Shown one piece after another: positions 8,937 to 17,938 of a stretch of 48,536 bases of DNA. Position 1 is the stretch's first letter. Every line of letters begins with the position of its first letter. The DNA is from Deltaproteobacteria bacterium CG11_big_fil_rev_8_21_14_0_20_42_23 (lineage in GTDB: Bacteria; UBA10199; 2-02-FULL-44-16), in assembly GCA_002796345.1 (NCBI GenBank), contig PCXC01000007.1:30403-78938 (forward strand), in the 5' to 3' direction. The position numbers and the translations under genes are program-made. Under the pieces are notes generated by a model. It did not search any database. It was not told where the DNA came from and saw nothing but the letters and a program-made list of their open reading frames with translations.

Positions 8937-9934
8937 AGGCTAATCAACTCATCTGGCGCAAAGTCACGTTGTGCCTTACAGCCAATAACTTCATCCCAGC
9001 GCATCGGAGATATGCCTGTCCCTGGACGCTTCACCGCAAGCTTCTCTTCACAGAAGAGATCACCTGCACGAATGACGCACGCTGCAACAAGTGATTTTCT
9101 TGCAATATCTCTATTTTTAATTTCACTTGGACTTGGGCGTTTAACGCCATCACCCAAAGCCTTTTCGATATTGCGAATTGCAGCAACCATTGCCTTGAGT
9201 TCGTTAGGTTCCAAGCTTGCTTTGTGGTCGGGGCCAGGCAAGTTGCGATCAAGTGTAAAATGTTTTTCAATTGTCGTAGCACCTAAGGCTACTGCTGCAA
9301 TTGCCACTTCAATTCCTAAAGTATGGTCAGAGTACCCAACAGCTACGCCAAAAGTTTCTCGCAAAGTTTTTATAGCACGCAAGTTAACATCCTCCATGGG
9401 AGTAGGATATTCAGTATTACAATGAAGAAGAGTAATTTGATTTCGCATAGTACCCGCCTGCTCCAAAACTTTGAACGCAGCACCAATTTCTTCAAGAGTT
9501 GCCATCCCCGTTGAGAGAATAACGGGTTTACCGAATCGACCAATATGGCGAAGATAAGGCAAGTTAGTAATTTCACCGGAAGGAATTTTGAAGAAAGTCG
9601 AACCAAGCTCCGCTAGCAAATTAATACTTTCAATATCGAAACCTGTCGAAGAAAATTGAATACCACGTGCCTTGCAATGGGAAATCAGTTCCTGATGCAT
9701 ATCAGCCGTCAACTCAAGTTTACGAAGCATCTCATATTGCGATTCTTGCGCATCAGTAGTTTTAGTTTGATAATCAGCCTTCTTTGCACATGCTGTCACA
9801 AGGCAGTCAGCCTTAAAGGTCTGGAATTTGACAAAGTCGGCACCCGCTTCAGCTGCAACGTCAATTAATTTGCGCGCAAGAGCTAAATCTCCATTATGAT
9901 TTACCCCCGCTTCCGCTATAATAACCGTTTTCAT
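8933..9934 (-). CDS. legI: N,N'-diacetyllegionaminic acid synthase (NeuB family)
   Basis: Condenses phosphoenolpyruvate with the 6-deoxy-mannosamine derivative to form the nine-carbon acid. The TIM-barrel start IAEAGVNHNGD (residues 6-16), KFQTF, EKHFTLDRNLPGPDHKASLEP and a C-terminal SAF domain with VKRPGTGISP are diagnostic of NeuB-family synthases. 333 aa is the usual length. It is clearly related to the second synthase at 17914-18960. It overlaps legG and legH by 4 bp each. Legionaminate rather than neuraminate specificity is inferred from the LegB/LegC/PtmE context. Confidence 0.92.
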   Translation of the reverse strand: MKTVIIAEAGVNHNGDLALARKLIDVAAEAGADFVKFQTFKADCLVTACAKKADYQTKTTDAQESQYEMLRKLELTADMHQELISHCKARGIQFSSTGFDIESINLLAELGSTFFKIPSGEITNLPYLRHIGRFGKPVILSTGMATLEEIGAAFKVLEQAGTMRNQITLLHCNTEYPTPMEDVNLRAIKTLRETFGVAVGYSDHTLGIEVAIAAVALGATTIEKHFTLDRNLPGPDHKASLEPNELKAMVAAIRNIEKALGDGVKRPSPSEIKNRDIARKSLVAACVIRAGDLFCEEKLAVKRPGTGISPMRWDEVIGCKAQRDFAPDELISL

Positions 9935-10563
9935 AACGTTTTCCTAAAGGCCGGCAAAGAAGTATTTGGTTCGCAATTTACAAGCACGGATTGCCCCATG
10001 CCAATCACGCAATACGCACCAATTTTCAGCGATTGTCGCACACAAGCGCCACTTCCAATAAAAGTTCCATCACCAACATGTACATCTCCATTTATTTTAG
10101 ATCCTGTTGAAATATGACAATGATTGCCAATTTTTACATCATGTTCAACCAAGGCCTGGTTGTTAATGATACAATTATCTCCTATTATTGCACCTGCATT
10201 CACCACAGCACCATGCATCACAATTGTACCTGCCCCTAATGTTGCATGAGGAGAAACATAAGCATGAGGTGATATTACAATCGGCATTTTAAAATTATTT
10301 TGTTCAAGTAATTGAAAAAGGTGAACGCGCAACTCTGGACTTTTGATCTGACCAACTGTCACTAAAGCGTGCTGATATTTTCCCAGCAAATCTTTTACAT
10401 TTTTATCAGTACATAATACGGGATACCCTAATACACGACTGCCAACTTCTTGTTCTGAACCAAGCAAACCTGCTATTGAAAAGAGATTTGTTTGTTCAAT
10501 AACATCAATGCAAGATTTAGCATGGCCTCCAGCTCCTAAAAGTAAAATTGAAACTTTGCTCAT
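9931..10563 (-). CDS. legH: NeuD/PglD-like sugar N-acetyltransferase
   Basis: Transfers acetyl from acetyl-CoA to the 4-amino group of the NDP-amino sugar made by LegC. An N-terminal Rossmann-like domain (LLLGAGGHAKS, residues 7-17) is followed by a left-handed beta-helix of hexapeptide repeats from about residue 100. NNQALVEHDVKIG contains the His that acts as base in PglD-type enzymes. 210 aa is normal. Its position between legC and legI, with 4-bp overlaps on both sides, fits the pathway order. Confidence 0.9.
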   Translation of the reverse strand: MSKVSILLLGAGGHAKSCIDVIEQTNLFSIAGLLGSEQEVGSRVLGYPVLCTDKNVKDLLGKYQHALVTVGQIKSPELRVHLFQLLEQNNFKMPIVISPHAYVSPHATLGAGTIVMHGAVVNAGAIIGDNCIINNQALVEHDVKIGNHCHISTGSKINGDVHVGDGTFIGSGACVRQSLKIGAYCVIGMGQSVLVNCEPNTSLPAFRKTL

Positions 10564-11750
10564 GTTTTTGGCTCCGTGACTAGATGTGCGCTGCTTGGTA
10601 AATTGATCAAGCGATTTGCCAATGATTCAGCTACAGGCAATTCCATTTTTGGGCATTCCCGATAGGGCGTTAAATGGTGCATTAAATTCCACACTGGGCG
10701 CGTCATAATTTTTTCATCATTTGTGGACGTTAAGATAGCATCGCGCTGCGCTGCAACAGATTTGTCAAGTAACATTGTCTGCAACCAATAATTACTACAA
10801 CAACCAGCTGGTTCAGAAAATATTTTTAACTGAGGTATACCAGCAAATGCAGCTTGGTAGCGCTGAAAGAGCTGACGTTTCGCAGCTAATAAATCAGGTA
10901 GCTGTTCCAGCTGTGCACAACCAAGGGCAGCATTGATGTTTGGCATTCGATAATTATAACCCACTTCATCATGAATAAAATCCCAACGGTGCAATAACTT
11001 AGCTGTTGTAGTAAGATGTTTCGCACGACGGGCTAATGCTGAATCATTCGTGAGGATAGCTCCACCACCACCAGTTGTAATTGTTTTATTCCCATTAAAA
11101 CTCAACGTTCCCATCAAACCAAAGGTCCCGGTGTGACGTCCGCAAACAGTACTCCCCAGCGATTCCGCTGCATCTTCTACTACAGTCAAATAAAAATCTC
11201 TAGCCACCGCTAAAATTCCTTCAATATCTACTGGATGACCAAAGGTGTGCATAGGAACTAGTGCGCGAATGACGCAACCAGTCCTACAGTTGACACATTG
11301 TTTTCCACGAAGCTCTGTATTCTTTCTAAGGTATTCGCGCAAAACATAAGGATCCACACCCAAAGTACGCTCATTACTTTCCACAAAATGCGGAGTCCCT
11401 CCGCTGTACACAACGGCATTAGCAGTGGCAACAAAAGTTAATGTGGGAATGAGCACTTCATCACCAGATTGTACACCTGCTAGCCGAAGAGCCACGTGCA
11501 AAGCGGCTGTGCCATTCATCACCGCAACTGCATGTTTAGCTCCAGTATAATGAGAAAGATCTGCTTCAAACCGATCAACAAATTCACCAACAGAAGAAAC
11601 AAAAGTAGAATCCAAACACTGCTTGATATAAATCCATTCGTTTCCAGAAAATTTCGGTTCATGCAAAACCACAGGCTTTAAACCAACTACTGCCTGAATA
11701 GCATCAACTGTCCGACGAACAAGAGAAGATTGTGAAGAAGTATCGTTCAT
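10560..11750 (-). CDS. legC: PLP-dependent NDP-4-keto-sugar aminotransferase (LegC-like)
   Basis: DegT/DnrJ/EryC1-family aminotransferase that puts the 4-amino group on the 4-keto-6-deoxy sugar made by LegB. The PLP lysine is in SFNGNKTITTGGGGA, and the PLP-ring Asp is in VVEDAAESLGS. 396 aa matches LegC, which is longer than PseC. ATG start at 11750 overlaps the legB stop as ATGA. It is one of four such aminotransferases in the window; the GGGG after the lysine sets it apart from the tandem pair at 31365-33584, which has GDGG. Confidence 0.9.
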   Translation of the reverse strand: MNDTSSQSSLVRRTVDAIQAVVGLKPVVLHEPKFSGNEWIYIKQCLDSTFVSSVGEFVDRFEADLSHYTGAKHAVAVMNGTAALHVALRLAGVQSGDEVLIPTLTFVATANAVVYSGGTPHFVESNERTLGVDPYVLREYLRKNTELRGKQCVNCRTGCVIRALVPMHTFGHPVDIEGILAVARDFYLTVVEDAAESLGSTVCGRHTGTFGLMGTLSFNGNKTITTGGGGAILTNDSALARRAKHLTTTAKLLHRWDFIHDEVGYNYRMPNINAALGCAQLEQLPDLLAAKRQLFQRYQAAFAGIPQLKIFSEPAGCCSNYWLQTMLLDKSVAAQRDAILTSTNDEKIMTRPVWNLMHHLTPYRECPKMELPVAESLANRLINLPSSAHLVTEPKT

Positions 11751-12745
11751 AAATTATAAATTTCCGGCTTATACATTGAAAGGCAAGTTGGGTTTCTAAA
11801 CCAATCAGCTGTTTCTTTTAATCCTCTGCGAAAACCATCCGCTCCTGCATATTGGGGCTTCCAGTCAAGCAAATGATGAGCCTTCTCATTACTTGCCCAC
11901 AATCGCTCCACTTCACTTTTTTCAGGACGCAAACGAATTTCATCTGTAACAATTTCGATTTCGGTTTCCATAACTTCCGCAATAGCACGCGCTGTATCAC
12001 CAATTGAAATTTCAAAATTACTTCCAAGATTTATCACTTCTCCGATAGCACGTTCCGAACGAAGTGCCGCAATGAAACCTGCTACTGTATCGGTTACGTA
12101 ATTAAAATCACGAGTTGGGCTTACAGCTCCAAGTTTAATTTTTTTTGCACCATTTGCAATTTGAGTGATAATGGTGGGAATCACAGCTCGTGCAGATTGC
12201 CGCGGACCATAAGTATTAAATGGGCGAACAATACTTACCGGAGTTTCAAAGGAAGTATAAAATGACATCGCAATTTGATCTGCGCCAATTTTACTTGCGG
12301 AATATGGTGATTGACCTTGTAAAGGATGGTCTTCAGTAATGGGAACAAATTGTGCGGTGCCATACACTTCACTTGTAGAAGTATGAATAACTTTAGCCAC
12401 GTCTAAATCACGAGCTGCTTGCACAATATTCAAAGTGCCTTTTACATTTGTATCTATGTACGTATCAGGCGAATGATATGAATACGGAATAGCAATCAGA
12501 GCTGCCAAGTGCAGCACGGCTTCACAGCCTTTCATCGCTGAACGAACACCGTATGCATCACGGATGTCTCCGGAAAATATTTCAAATTTTCCTTTTACCT
12601 GTTCGCTACAATGATCCAACCAGCCCCAGGAATTGAAAGAGTTGTAAAGCACGAAAGCACGCACATCATATCCAGCACGCACCAGAGCTTCAACAAGATG
12701 AGAACCAATAAAACCATCAGCACCAGTAACTAGAATTTGTTTCAA
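11747..12745 (-). CDS. legB: NDP-GlcNAc 4,6-dehydratase (LegB-like SDR)
   Basis: Extended short-chain dehydrogenase that starts legionaminate synthesis by making the 4-keto-6-deoxy sugar. NAD-binding GADGFIGSHL lies at residues 8-17. The catalytic set is Thr/Ser in TSTSEVYGT and Tyr-Lys in YSASK. The RPFNTYGPRQSARAVIPT motif is typical of retaining dehydratases of this type. TTG start at 12745 overlapping the upstream stop as TTGA, with an excellent GGAGG site 7 bp before it. 332 aa is normal. Confidence 0.9.
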   Translation of the reverse strand: MKQILVTGADGFIGSHLVEALVRAGYDVRAFVLYNSFNSWGWLDHCSEQVKGKFEIFSGDIRDAYGVRSAMKGCEAVLHLAALIAIPYSYHSPDTYIDTNVKGTLNIVQAARDLDVAKVIHTSTSEVYGTAQFVPITEDHPLQGQSPYSASKIGADQIAMSFYTSFETPVSIVRPFNTYGPRQSARAVIPTIITQIANGAKKIKLGAVSPTRDFNYVTDTVAGFIAALRSERAIGEVINLGSNFEISIGDTARAIAEVMETEIEIVTDEIRLRPEKSEVERLWASNEKAHHLLDWKPQYAGADGFRRGLKETADWFRNPTCLSMYKPEIYNL

Positions 12746-14619
12746 GAATTTTCCTCCAAAATTGAATTAATATGAGTATGAATGCGTTCCCGCACCCTTC
12801 CATCTCCCAAATCACCAAAAACAACATTCTGCAAATGTTTATACTCCGACATTGTAACAGTATCCCCACTGAGAATTGACTTTGTCCGTTCTAAAAGCTC
12901 TTCGTAATTAAAACACATTACACGTGTCGGCTTATAGTCAAAAGCATCCGCCACCAAGCCTTGAGTATTATGACTATACTCATGAAATAAAACGGGAATA
13001 CCCACAGACAGGCACTCATCACCTAATGAAGTGTGCTTGGCAAGTACCAAATCGGAATGAGCACAAAGATCATAGCTAAAAAAGTTTTTTTCATAATCCA
13101 TCGAAATTTCCATATTTTTGGAAGACATAATTTCCTGAACAACTTCGGCAAACACAGGCAGAGAAACCCAATCGATCATCTTATAGCGAAGAACAATAAA
13201 AACATTAGAAATATCTTTAGAGAGCTGAATCAAATTTTCAAGAAAATGTCGATGTGCTTTCCAGTTGAGTAAAGGATCAGCTTGTGACGTATGCCAATCC
13301 ATGTGAGTGTGAAAACCCAACGCTGTGATAATCTTGCAGCCTTGTGCAAGAGGTGCTCTCAAAATCTGTGGCGGAGAACATTCTTTTGCTTTAATAAGAT
13401 TATCAGACTTATATTGCCCAACCGAAAGACAATCCTTTACGTGATATGATGAAGATTTTTTTATTTTCTCAGCCATATACTCGCTTCCACAAAGATAGGT
13501 GTCAAGAATGGAACCAAGTGATTTATAAAAACCTGCCATAAAACGTTCTTGCACTGCCACCGTTTTAATTTTTTTAGCTTCGAAGGCGAGAAGCAAAGAT
13601 TTTGGACACAGAATTTCATAATCAATCAGTGCCAATTTTAAACTAGAATAAACTTCCAGCTTTTTTGAATATGCCTTAAAAACAGCATAAAATCGAGACA
13701 ACAACAACAAACCGATAAGCTGCGAAAAGCTTCGAACAGAAACAATACCTCGACTTATTGCAAACAAAACATGAGGAAAGCCTGTTTGAAATAATTGGCG
13801 TTCGCTCCCTAAACAAACCCACTTTGTCTTTTCAGATGGCGATGGAAAGTTACTATAATCAAAATGAAGCAAATTATCCGAATGCAACTCTGAATCAATT
13901 TCATCTGAATAAAAAAGAGTCTTTTGGAAGAGATTTCCATAATCAACCCCTTTGTGAGTTACAAAAACTACTCGCGAAGATGAGGTGTTAGATAAATCTG
14001 CACTTGATATTGTTATGTCAGTTTTTGAATCATTTTTATGTTTAAAGAATTGTAAACATCTTCGAAAAAAACCAACTGTCCTACTCACACTTTTAAAAAG
14101 TGGATTCATCGGAATTGTAAATAATGTAACATTCGATGCCAAACCAAACGTCAGCAATCCTTTGACATCAAAGTTAATCAACACATGCTTTCGAGCAGGA
14201 TATGCATCAGCCCAACAATTAACCCTATCTATTAAGGATGCCTGTCCCGAAATTATCGACTGAACCACCATGAAAAGCTTGCTGACAATATCGGTGTTCT
14301 TTGGATAAAGATTTTTAAATGTATTCAAAAGTTTAGGGGAAACAAATTGATTTGTCTTCTTTTGGAGTTTGTTTTGGGCATCAATAATGCACCTAAGAAT
14401 TTCTTTCATGTGAGAAAGTGATTCTAAGGGTAAAGGTACAATTCCCACCTTACGTAATCTATCAACTCTCAGCGCTTCAAGTTCGGGGCCTTGTCCACTT
14501 CCAGATAAACTGATGTAGAAAACATTGCAGCCAAACTTTTTGAGCAGCCTCGCTATGAAATCGGAAAAAGGAGGTAACGAAGCAAAAATAATATCCGATT
14601 TTTTTTCTACAGTTTTCAT
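12742..14619 (-). CDS. Large putative surface-glycan glycosyltransferase (unknown family)
   Basis: 625-aa protein that I cannot place in a named family. Hydrophobic stretches near the middle (ISRGIVSVRSFSQLIGLLLL) could be buried strands and helices rather than membrane spans, and there is no signal peptide. The C-terminal third has VLAKHTSLGDECLSVG followed by IPVLFHEY, the pattern of the donor-binding site in CDP-glycerol/polysialyl-type GT-B transferases. It lies exactly between the pseudaminate and legionaminate gene blocks, so it may be a nonulosonate transferase. ATG start at 14619, stop overlapping legB. The function is inferred from layout and context only. Confidence 0.5.
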   Translation of the reverse strand: MKTVEKKSDIIFASLPPFSDFIARLLKKFGCNVFYISLSGSGQGPELEALRVDRLRKVGIVPLPLESLSHMKEILRCIIDAQNKLQKKTNQFVSPKLLNTFKNLYPKNTDIVSKLFMVVQSIISGQASLIDRVNCWADAYPARKHVLINFDVKGLLTFGLASNVTLFTIPMNPLFKSVSRTVGFFRRCLQFFKHKNDSKTDITISSADLSNTSSSRVVFVTHKGVDYGNLFQKTLFYSDEIDSELHSDNLLHFDYSNFPSPSEKTKWVCLGSERQLFQTGFPHVLFAISRGIVSVRSFSQLIGLLLLSRFYAVFKAYSKKLEVYSSLKLALIDYEILCPKSLLLAFEAKKIKTVAVQERFMAGFYKSLGSILDTYLCGSEYMAEKIKKSSSYHVKDCLSVGQYKSDNLIKAKECSPPQILRAPLAQGCKIITALGFHTHMDWHTSQADPLLNWKAHRHFLENLIQLSKDISNVFIVLRYKMIDWVSLPVFAEVVQEIMSSKNMEISMDYEKNFFSYDLCAHSDLVLAKHTSLGDECLSVGIPVLFHEYSHNTQGLVADAFDYKPTRVMCFNYEELLERTKSILSGDTVTMSEYKHLQNVVFGDLGDGRVRERIHTHINSILEENS

Positions 14620-14622
14620 AGC

Positions 14623-15540
14623 TTAAACTTTTCTGAGTTTGAAAAAAGCAGCATGAAAATTTCCTGTAGATAAGATACATGTTTCACCAATTGACTCATG
14701 CTTTGTAAAATATGAAGCAATATTTTCGTGGATTGTAGCGCGGGTACGCTGCTCAATAATAAGCGCAAAGGTATTATTCAAGGATTGCTCATCAATAATA
14801 ATGATACTCTTTTTTGATATTCGAACAAATTCATCAATGATCTTTTGATGTATATCTTTTGTCATTTGAATTGTCGAAGCAAGCAATGTTGAAAAAACTC
14901 CACAGACAATAATGTGATCAACCGATTTAGCTTTAAATGATCTCAAAAAATCGAAATCAAGAATACTTCCCTGTACGAGAGATTTATCAGCACTTTCTTC
15001 TATTCCTACTTGCGCAATGCGAAGGCAGCGCTTGTCAAAATCAAAACCAGTGTATGATGAACGAGGATACTTCTTAACAATGAATTTTAGATTTTGTCCT
15101 TTTCCACAGCCTGCATCCAAAAAACTTTCGCCATCTTTATAAGCAATCGTCATAGGATAAGCATCTAAGAACAACTGTAGCCTGCTCTCTAATTTTTTAA
15201 ATTGCTCGACGCACTCTTGTTTAGAAAGATTATCTAAATTTATATAGCCTCTGCCATTTTGTGCGTAATGGGCAAGATTTCGTTTTTCATATAATTGAAG
15301 TCCATTTTCGGTACTAGCTTGCTTCCAAACATTTCTTAAAGTACGCCAAAAATACGAATGGAAGGCAAACAATGATCCAACCACAGAGGGCCGTCCAACA
15401 ATTGGATTATTAAGAGCCATTAAAAACATCTGGTCCTTTTTCCAGATGCCGATTCGGAGAGGCAAGCATGCAAATACAAGAAATATCGGCCTCAATTTCG
15501 CTGAGACGTTGTCGCCGAAATTTTTTAGTTTTATTTTCAT
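14623..15540 (-). CDS. Class I SAM-dependent methyltransferase
   Basis: 305-aa protein with SAM motif I as FLDAGCGKGQN and the acidic ribose-binding Asp in YTGFDFD; later VCGVFSTLL corresponds to motif IV. I start it at ATG 15540 (MKIKLKNFGDN): the longer open frame to 15639 would run 80 bp into the PIG-L gene, while this start sits 19 bp after that stop. An N-terminal region of about 120 residues before the fold has a hydrophobic patch (IFLVFACLPLRIGI) and no known domain. It probably methylates a sugar of the pseudaminate branch; the target is unknown. Confidence 0.75.
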   Translation of the reverse strand: MKIKLKNFGDNVSAKLRPIFLVFACLPLRIGIWKKDQMFLMALNNPIVGRPSVVGSLFAFHSYFWRTLRNVWKQASTENGLQLYEKRNLAHYAQNGRGYINLDNLSKQECVEQFKKLESRLQLFLDAYPMTIAYKDGESFLDAGCGKGQNLKFIVKKYPRSSYTGFDFDKRCLRIAQVGIEESADKSLVQGSILDFDFLRSFKAKSVDHIIVCGVFSTLLASTIQMTKDIHQKIIDEFVRISKKSIIIIDEQSLNNTFALIIEQRTRATIHENIASYFTKHESIGETCILSTGNFHAAFFKLRKV

Positions 15541-15559
15541 TGTTTCATTTGTTCTCAAT

Positions 15560-16255
15560 TTAAAGAAGCTTTCTTCCAAGAATGAAAGCTTCTGCAGCTT
15601 CCACACCCACTGTAGCTCCACGCCATTTGGCCAAAGCATCTATTGCCACCAGTGATCTTGGATGCGGGAATGCTCGCAATTCATTTTCATAGGCCTTCAT
15701 GGCCGCAATTTTAATTTTTAAGGTGGCTGAAATATCCACAAAAAAGTTTGGTAAAAAAGGTGTTGCTGAACCTGGCGGGCTCCATTCTGTCGAAGACGGC
15801 ACTTCAAAAAAAAGAAGTTCTTGTACTGAGCATTCAGGTTGTGGTCGACAAGCAGCAAGCACCGCCTCATGAACAATACGATGATCAATATTCACATCAC
15901 CAGCATGGTGAGTAAAAACTGTTGAAGGTTGATACCTCTCAATGAAATTTTCAATTTGCTTAACTACGTCTAACAACTCTAAACCATCAAGGCGATTATC
16001 TGGTAGGTTTAAATGATCCACTGATGCACAACCCATAATCTTGCAAGCAGCTTGAGCTGCTGCATTACGCAGAACAATCAGGCTCTCGCCAAGAAATTGT
16101 TCTTTCGCCGCGACTCTCGATCCTTCTCCATCCGCCATCAAAAGCACATGCACTGAGCGACCTTCATTTGCAAAGCGAGCAATAGTTCCACCGCAACCAA
16201 GCACTTCGTCATCCGGATGAGCTGCAACAATAAGAATGCTCTTTTGATTTTTCAT
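15560..16255 (-). CDS. PIG-L/LmbE-family N-deacetylase
   Basis: Zinc-dependent deacetylase of the PIG-L family (231 aa). The metal motif AAHPDDEVLGCGGT is at residues 11-24, and the third ligand motif is HHAGDVNIDHR near residue 115-125. These enzymes remove N-acetyl groups from GlcNAc-type sugars. It sits among pseudaminate genes next to a phosphatase-family and an SDR gene, so it may deacetylate a precursor before a different acyl group is added. ATG start at 16255 with an AGAGG site 9 bp upstream. Confidence 0.9.
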   Translation of the reverse strand: MKNQKSILIVAAHPDDEVLGCGGTIARFANEGRSVHVLLMADGEGSRVAAKEQFLGESLIVLRNAAAQAACKIMGCASVDHLNLPDNRLDGLELLDVVKQIENFIERYQPSTVFTHHAGDVNIDHRIVHEAVLAACRPQPECSVQELLFFEVPSSTEWSPPGSATPFLPNFFVDISATLKIKIAAMKAYENELRAFPHPRSLVAIDALAKWRGATVGVEAAEAFILGRKLL

Positions 16256-16275
16256 TTCTTTTAACCTCTCATAAA

Positions 16276-17043
16276 CTACATATAGCTTGTAAGCATTGTT
16301 TGAATTTCTCGAAGTAATGTCGGTGATGAAGCAACCACCAGTCCATTTTTTTCAAATCCACCCTGATATTCAAAACTTTCCCCTGTAAACTGAGTGAGCA
16401 CGCCACCAGCTTCTTGCAACACAAGGTGTGGTGCTGCAACATCCCAATCTCTCAAAGGCACATCCTTGACAAAAATATCAGCACTTCCTTCAGCAACGAG
16501 ACATATTTTCAATCCGATGCTGCCACTTTCAACATAATTCACACAGTTTAAATCATGAAATAAGCGCTTTGTGATACCATTAGGTTGAGGATAATTATCA
16601 ATCAGTGTCATTTCCCGAGAATTGAATAATTTAACGGATATCGGTCTTCCATTAACAGTTGCTCCATTGCCTTGTTCTGCAACATAGAGTCGTTCAAGTG
16701 CCGGAGCATAAACCGATGCCAAGCAGGGTTTCCCACCCTTAATCCATGCAGCTTGACAAACAAACCCATCAAAACCTTGAGCAAAGCTGGCCGTACCATC
16801 TATAGGATCGATCAGCCAATACTGAGACGGCCGGTCATGAGATTGAGATGAGATATCTTCTTCGCTAACAATGGGCATATTCGAGATTTTTGACAGTTCT
16901 TTCCTCAGATATTCATCAGCAATCAAATCAGCTGCTGCTTTAAACTGTGTCCCCTCCCACTTGCCATCTATAAGTCCCTGCTTGCGGCACTCTAGAATTT
17001 TGGTTCCTACCCTTTGCATAGCCAGGCCCAGCCTATCTTTCAC
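16276..17043 (-). CDS. Inositol-monophosphatase-family phosphatase (CysQ-like)
   Basis: Mg2+-dependent sugar-phosphate or 3'-phosphonucleotide phosphatase, about 255 aa. The family metal sites are complete: VSEEDIS, WLIDPIDGTASF and DWDVAAPHLVLQEAGG. I start it at GTG 17043 because a strong AGGAGG site lies 5 bp upstream; the longer frame to 17100 has no such signal. It therefore overlaps the end of the preceding SDR gene by 11 bp. In this locus it may dephosphorylate a sugar phosphate or remove PAP, but the substrate cannot be read from the sequence. Confidence 0.85.
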   Translation of the reverse strand: MKDRLGLAMQRVGTKILECRKQGLIDGKWEGTQFKAAADLIADEYLRKELSKISNMPIVSEEDISSQSHDRPSQYWLIDPIDGTASFAQGFDGFVCQAAWIKGGKPCLASVYAPALERLYVAEQGNGATVNGRPISVKLFNSREMTLIDNYPQPNGITKRLFHDLNCVNYVESGSIGLKICLVAEGSADIFVKDVPLRDWDVAAPHLVLQEAGGVLTQFTGESFEYQGGFEKNGLVVASSPTLLREIQTMLTSYM

Positions 17044-17938
17044 CTGAACCTCCTGAAGATTGAAAACCAAATTCACGACGAACAACACCAACAAACTCAA
17101 GCAATCGTTGCTGAAAACTAATATCGATTAAACCATAGCAAGCTTTAAGTCGCTTCAAGCACATTGAAAAGTTTTTTACTTTTATTAAGGGAGGCTTCCA
17201 ATCAATATCGCAGTAAGCGGCAATTTGTTTCACTGCGGAAAAGATATCAAATTCACTGTTATATCCCACATTTATAACCTGAGCAGAAGAAGAGTTAGTA
17301 TTTGTAAGAGTGGCCCTTAGAAAATATTCCGCAGCATCTTCTACAGCCATTGCAGCCCAAAGTTCAGTGGGAGTAAGAAGTTCAAATGTTTCATGTGTAA
17401 CAAACGACCTAGTAGCATTGTACAATAGTCCTGAGCGTCTAGGCAAACCAAACAAACCTGGAAGACGTAGAACTACATCACCAGGGAAACGTCTATTCAA
17501 AAGAATTTGCTCAGCAAACCATTTTCCCTTTGCATATCCAGAATGAGGAAGGCAAGCATCTTCTTCACGAACCGGAAAATTTGTAACTGCATCATAAACG
17601 GTCATCGATGACGCCAATATAATTCGACAACGAGCATACTCTGCGATATTTTTCACCATTGAGATACTCGCCTCAGCCGTTTGTTCATCATTGTAATGAG
17701 AAGGAAATTTTGGAACCTTTGCTGCGCAATGAATAATGATAGAAGGTTTAATCTGATCCATCAGCCTACAAACGGCTCTACGATCGGTGAGGTCACACGC
17801 TTTACCAAACTTTCCGCTAAAACTTGTAGGAATATATGGAACCCCGTGTTTTCGCAGTTTTTCCAACACATGGCTACCTAGATAGCCTGAAGCTCCTGTC
17901 ACTAAAACATTTTCTAAATCATGTCCCATGTAATCCAT
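17033..17938 (-). CDS. NAD-dependent epimerase/dehydratase (SDR)
   Basis: Extended SDR, 301 aa. NAD-binding GASGYLGSHVLEKL starts near residue 15, and the catalytic set looks intact: SSMTVYD and Tyr-x3-Lys in SGYAKGKW. The short substrate domain and the lack of clear dehydratase motifs suggest a reductase or epimerase. The start is ATG 17938 with GAAGAGGA just upstream, which makes it overlap the pseI end by 25 bp. It is not part of the standard PseB-C-H-G-I-F route, so it is a candidate tailoring enzyme for the pseudaminate branch. Confidence 0.82.
   Translation of the reverse strand: MDYMGHDLENVLVTGASGYLGSHVLEKLRKHGVPYIPTSFSGKFGKACDLTDRRAVCRLMDQIKPSIIIHCAAKVPKFPSHYNDEQTAEASISMVKNIAEYARCRIILASSMTVYDAVTNFPVREEDACLPHSGYAKGKWFAEQILLNRRFPGDVVLRLPGLFGLPRRSGLLYNATRSFVTHETFELLTPTELWAAMAVEDAAEYFLRATLTNTNSSSAQVINVGYNSEFDIFSAVKQIAAYCDIDWKPPLIKVKNFSMCLKRLKACYGLIDISFQQRLLEFVGVVRREFGFQSSGGSGER

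Noticed and set aside
9012-9425. Long plus-strand open frames, such as the 137-codon one here and another at 23573-23986
   Set aside because: They lie opposite strongly recognisable genes (legI, pseB) and read as low-complexity or antisense shadows with no family motifs.
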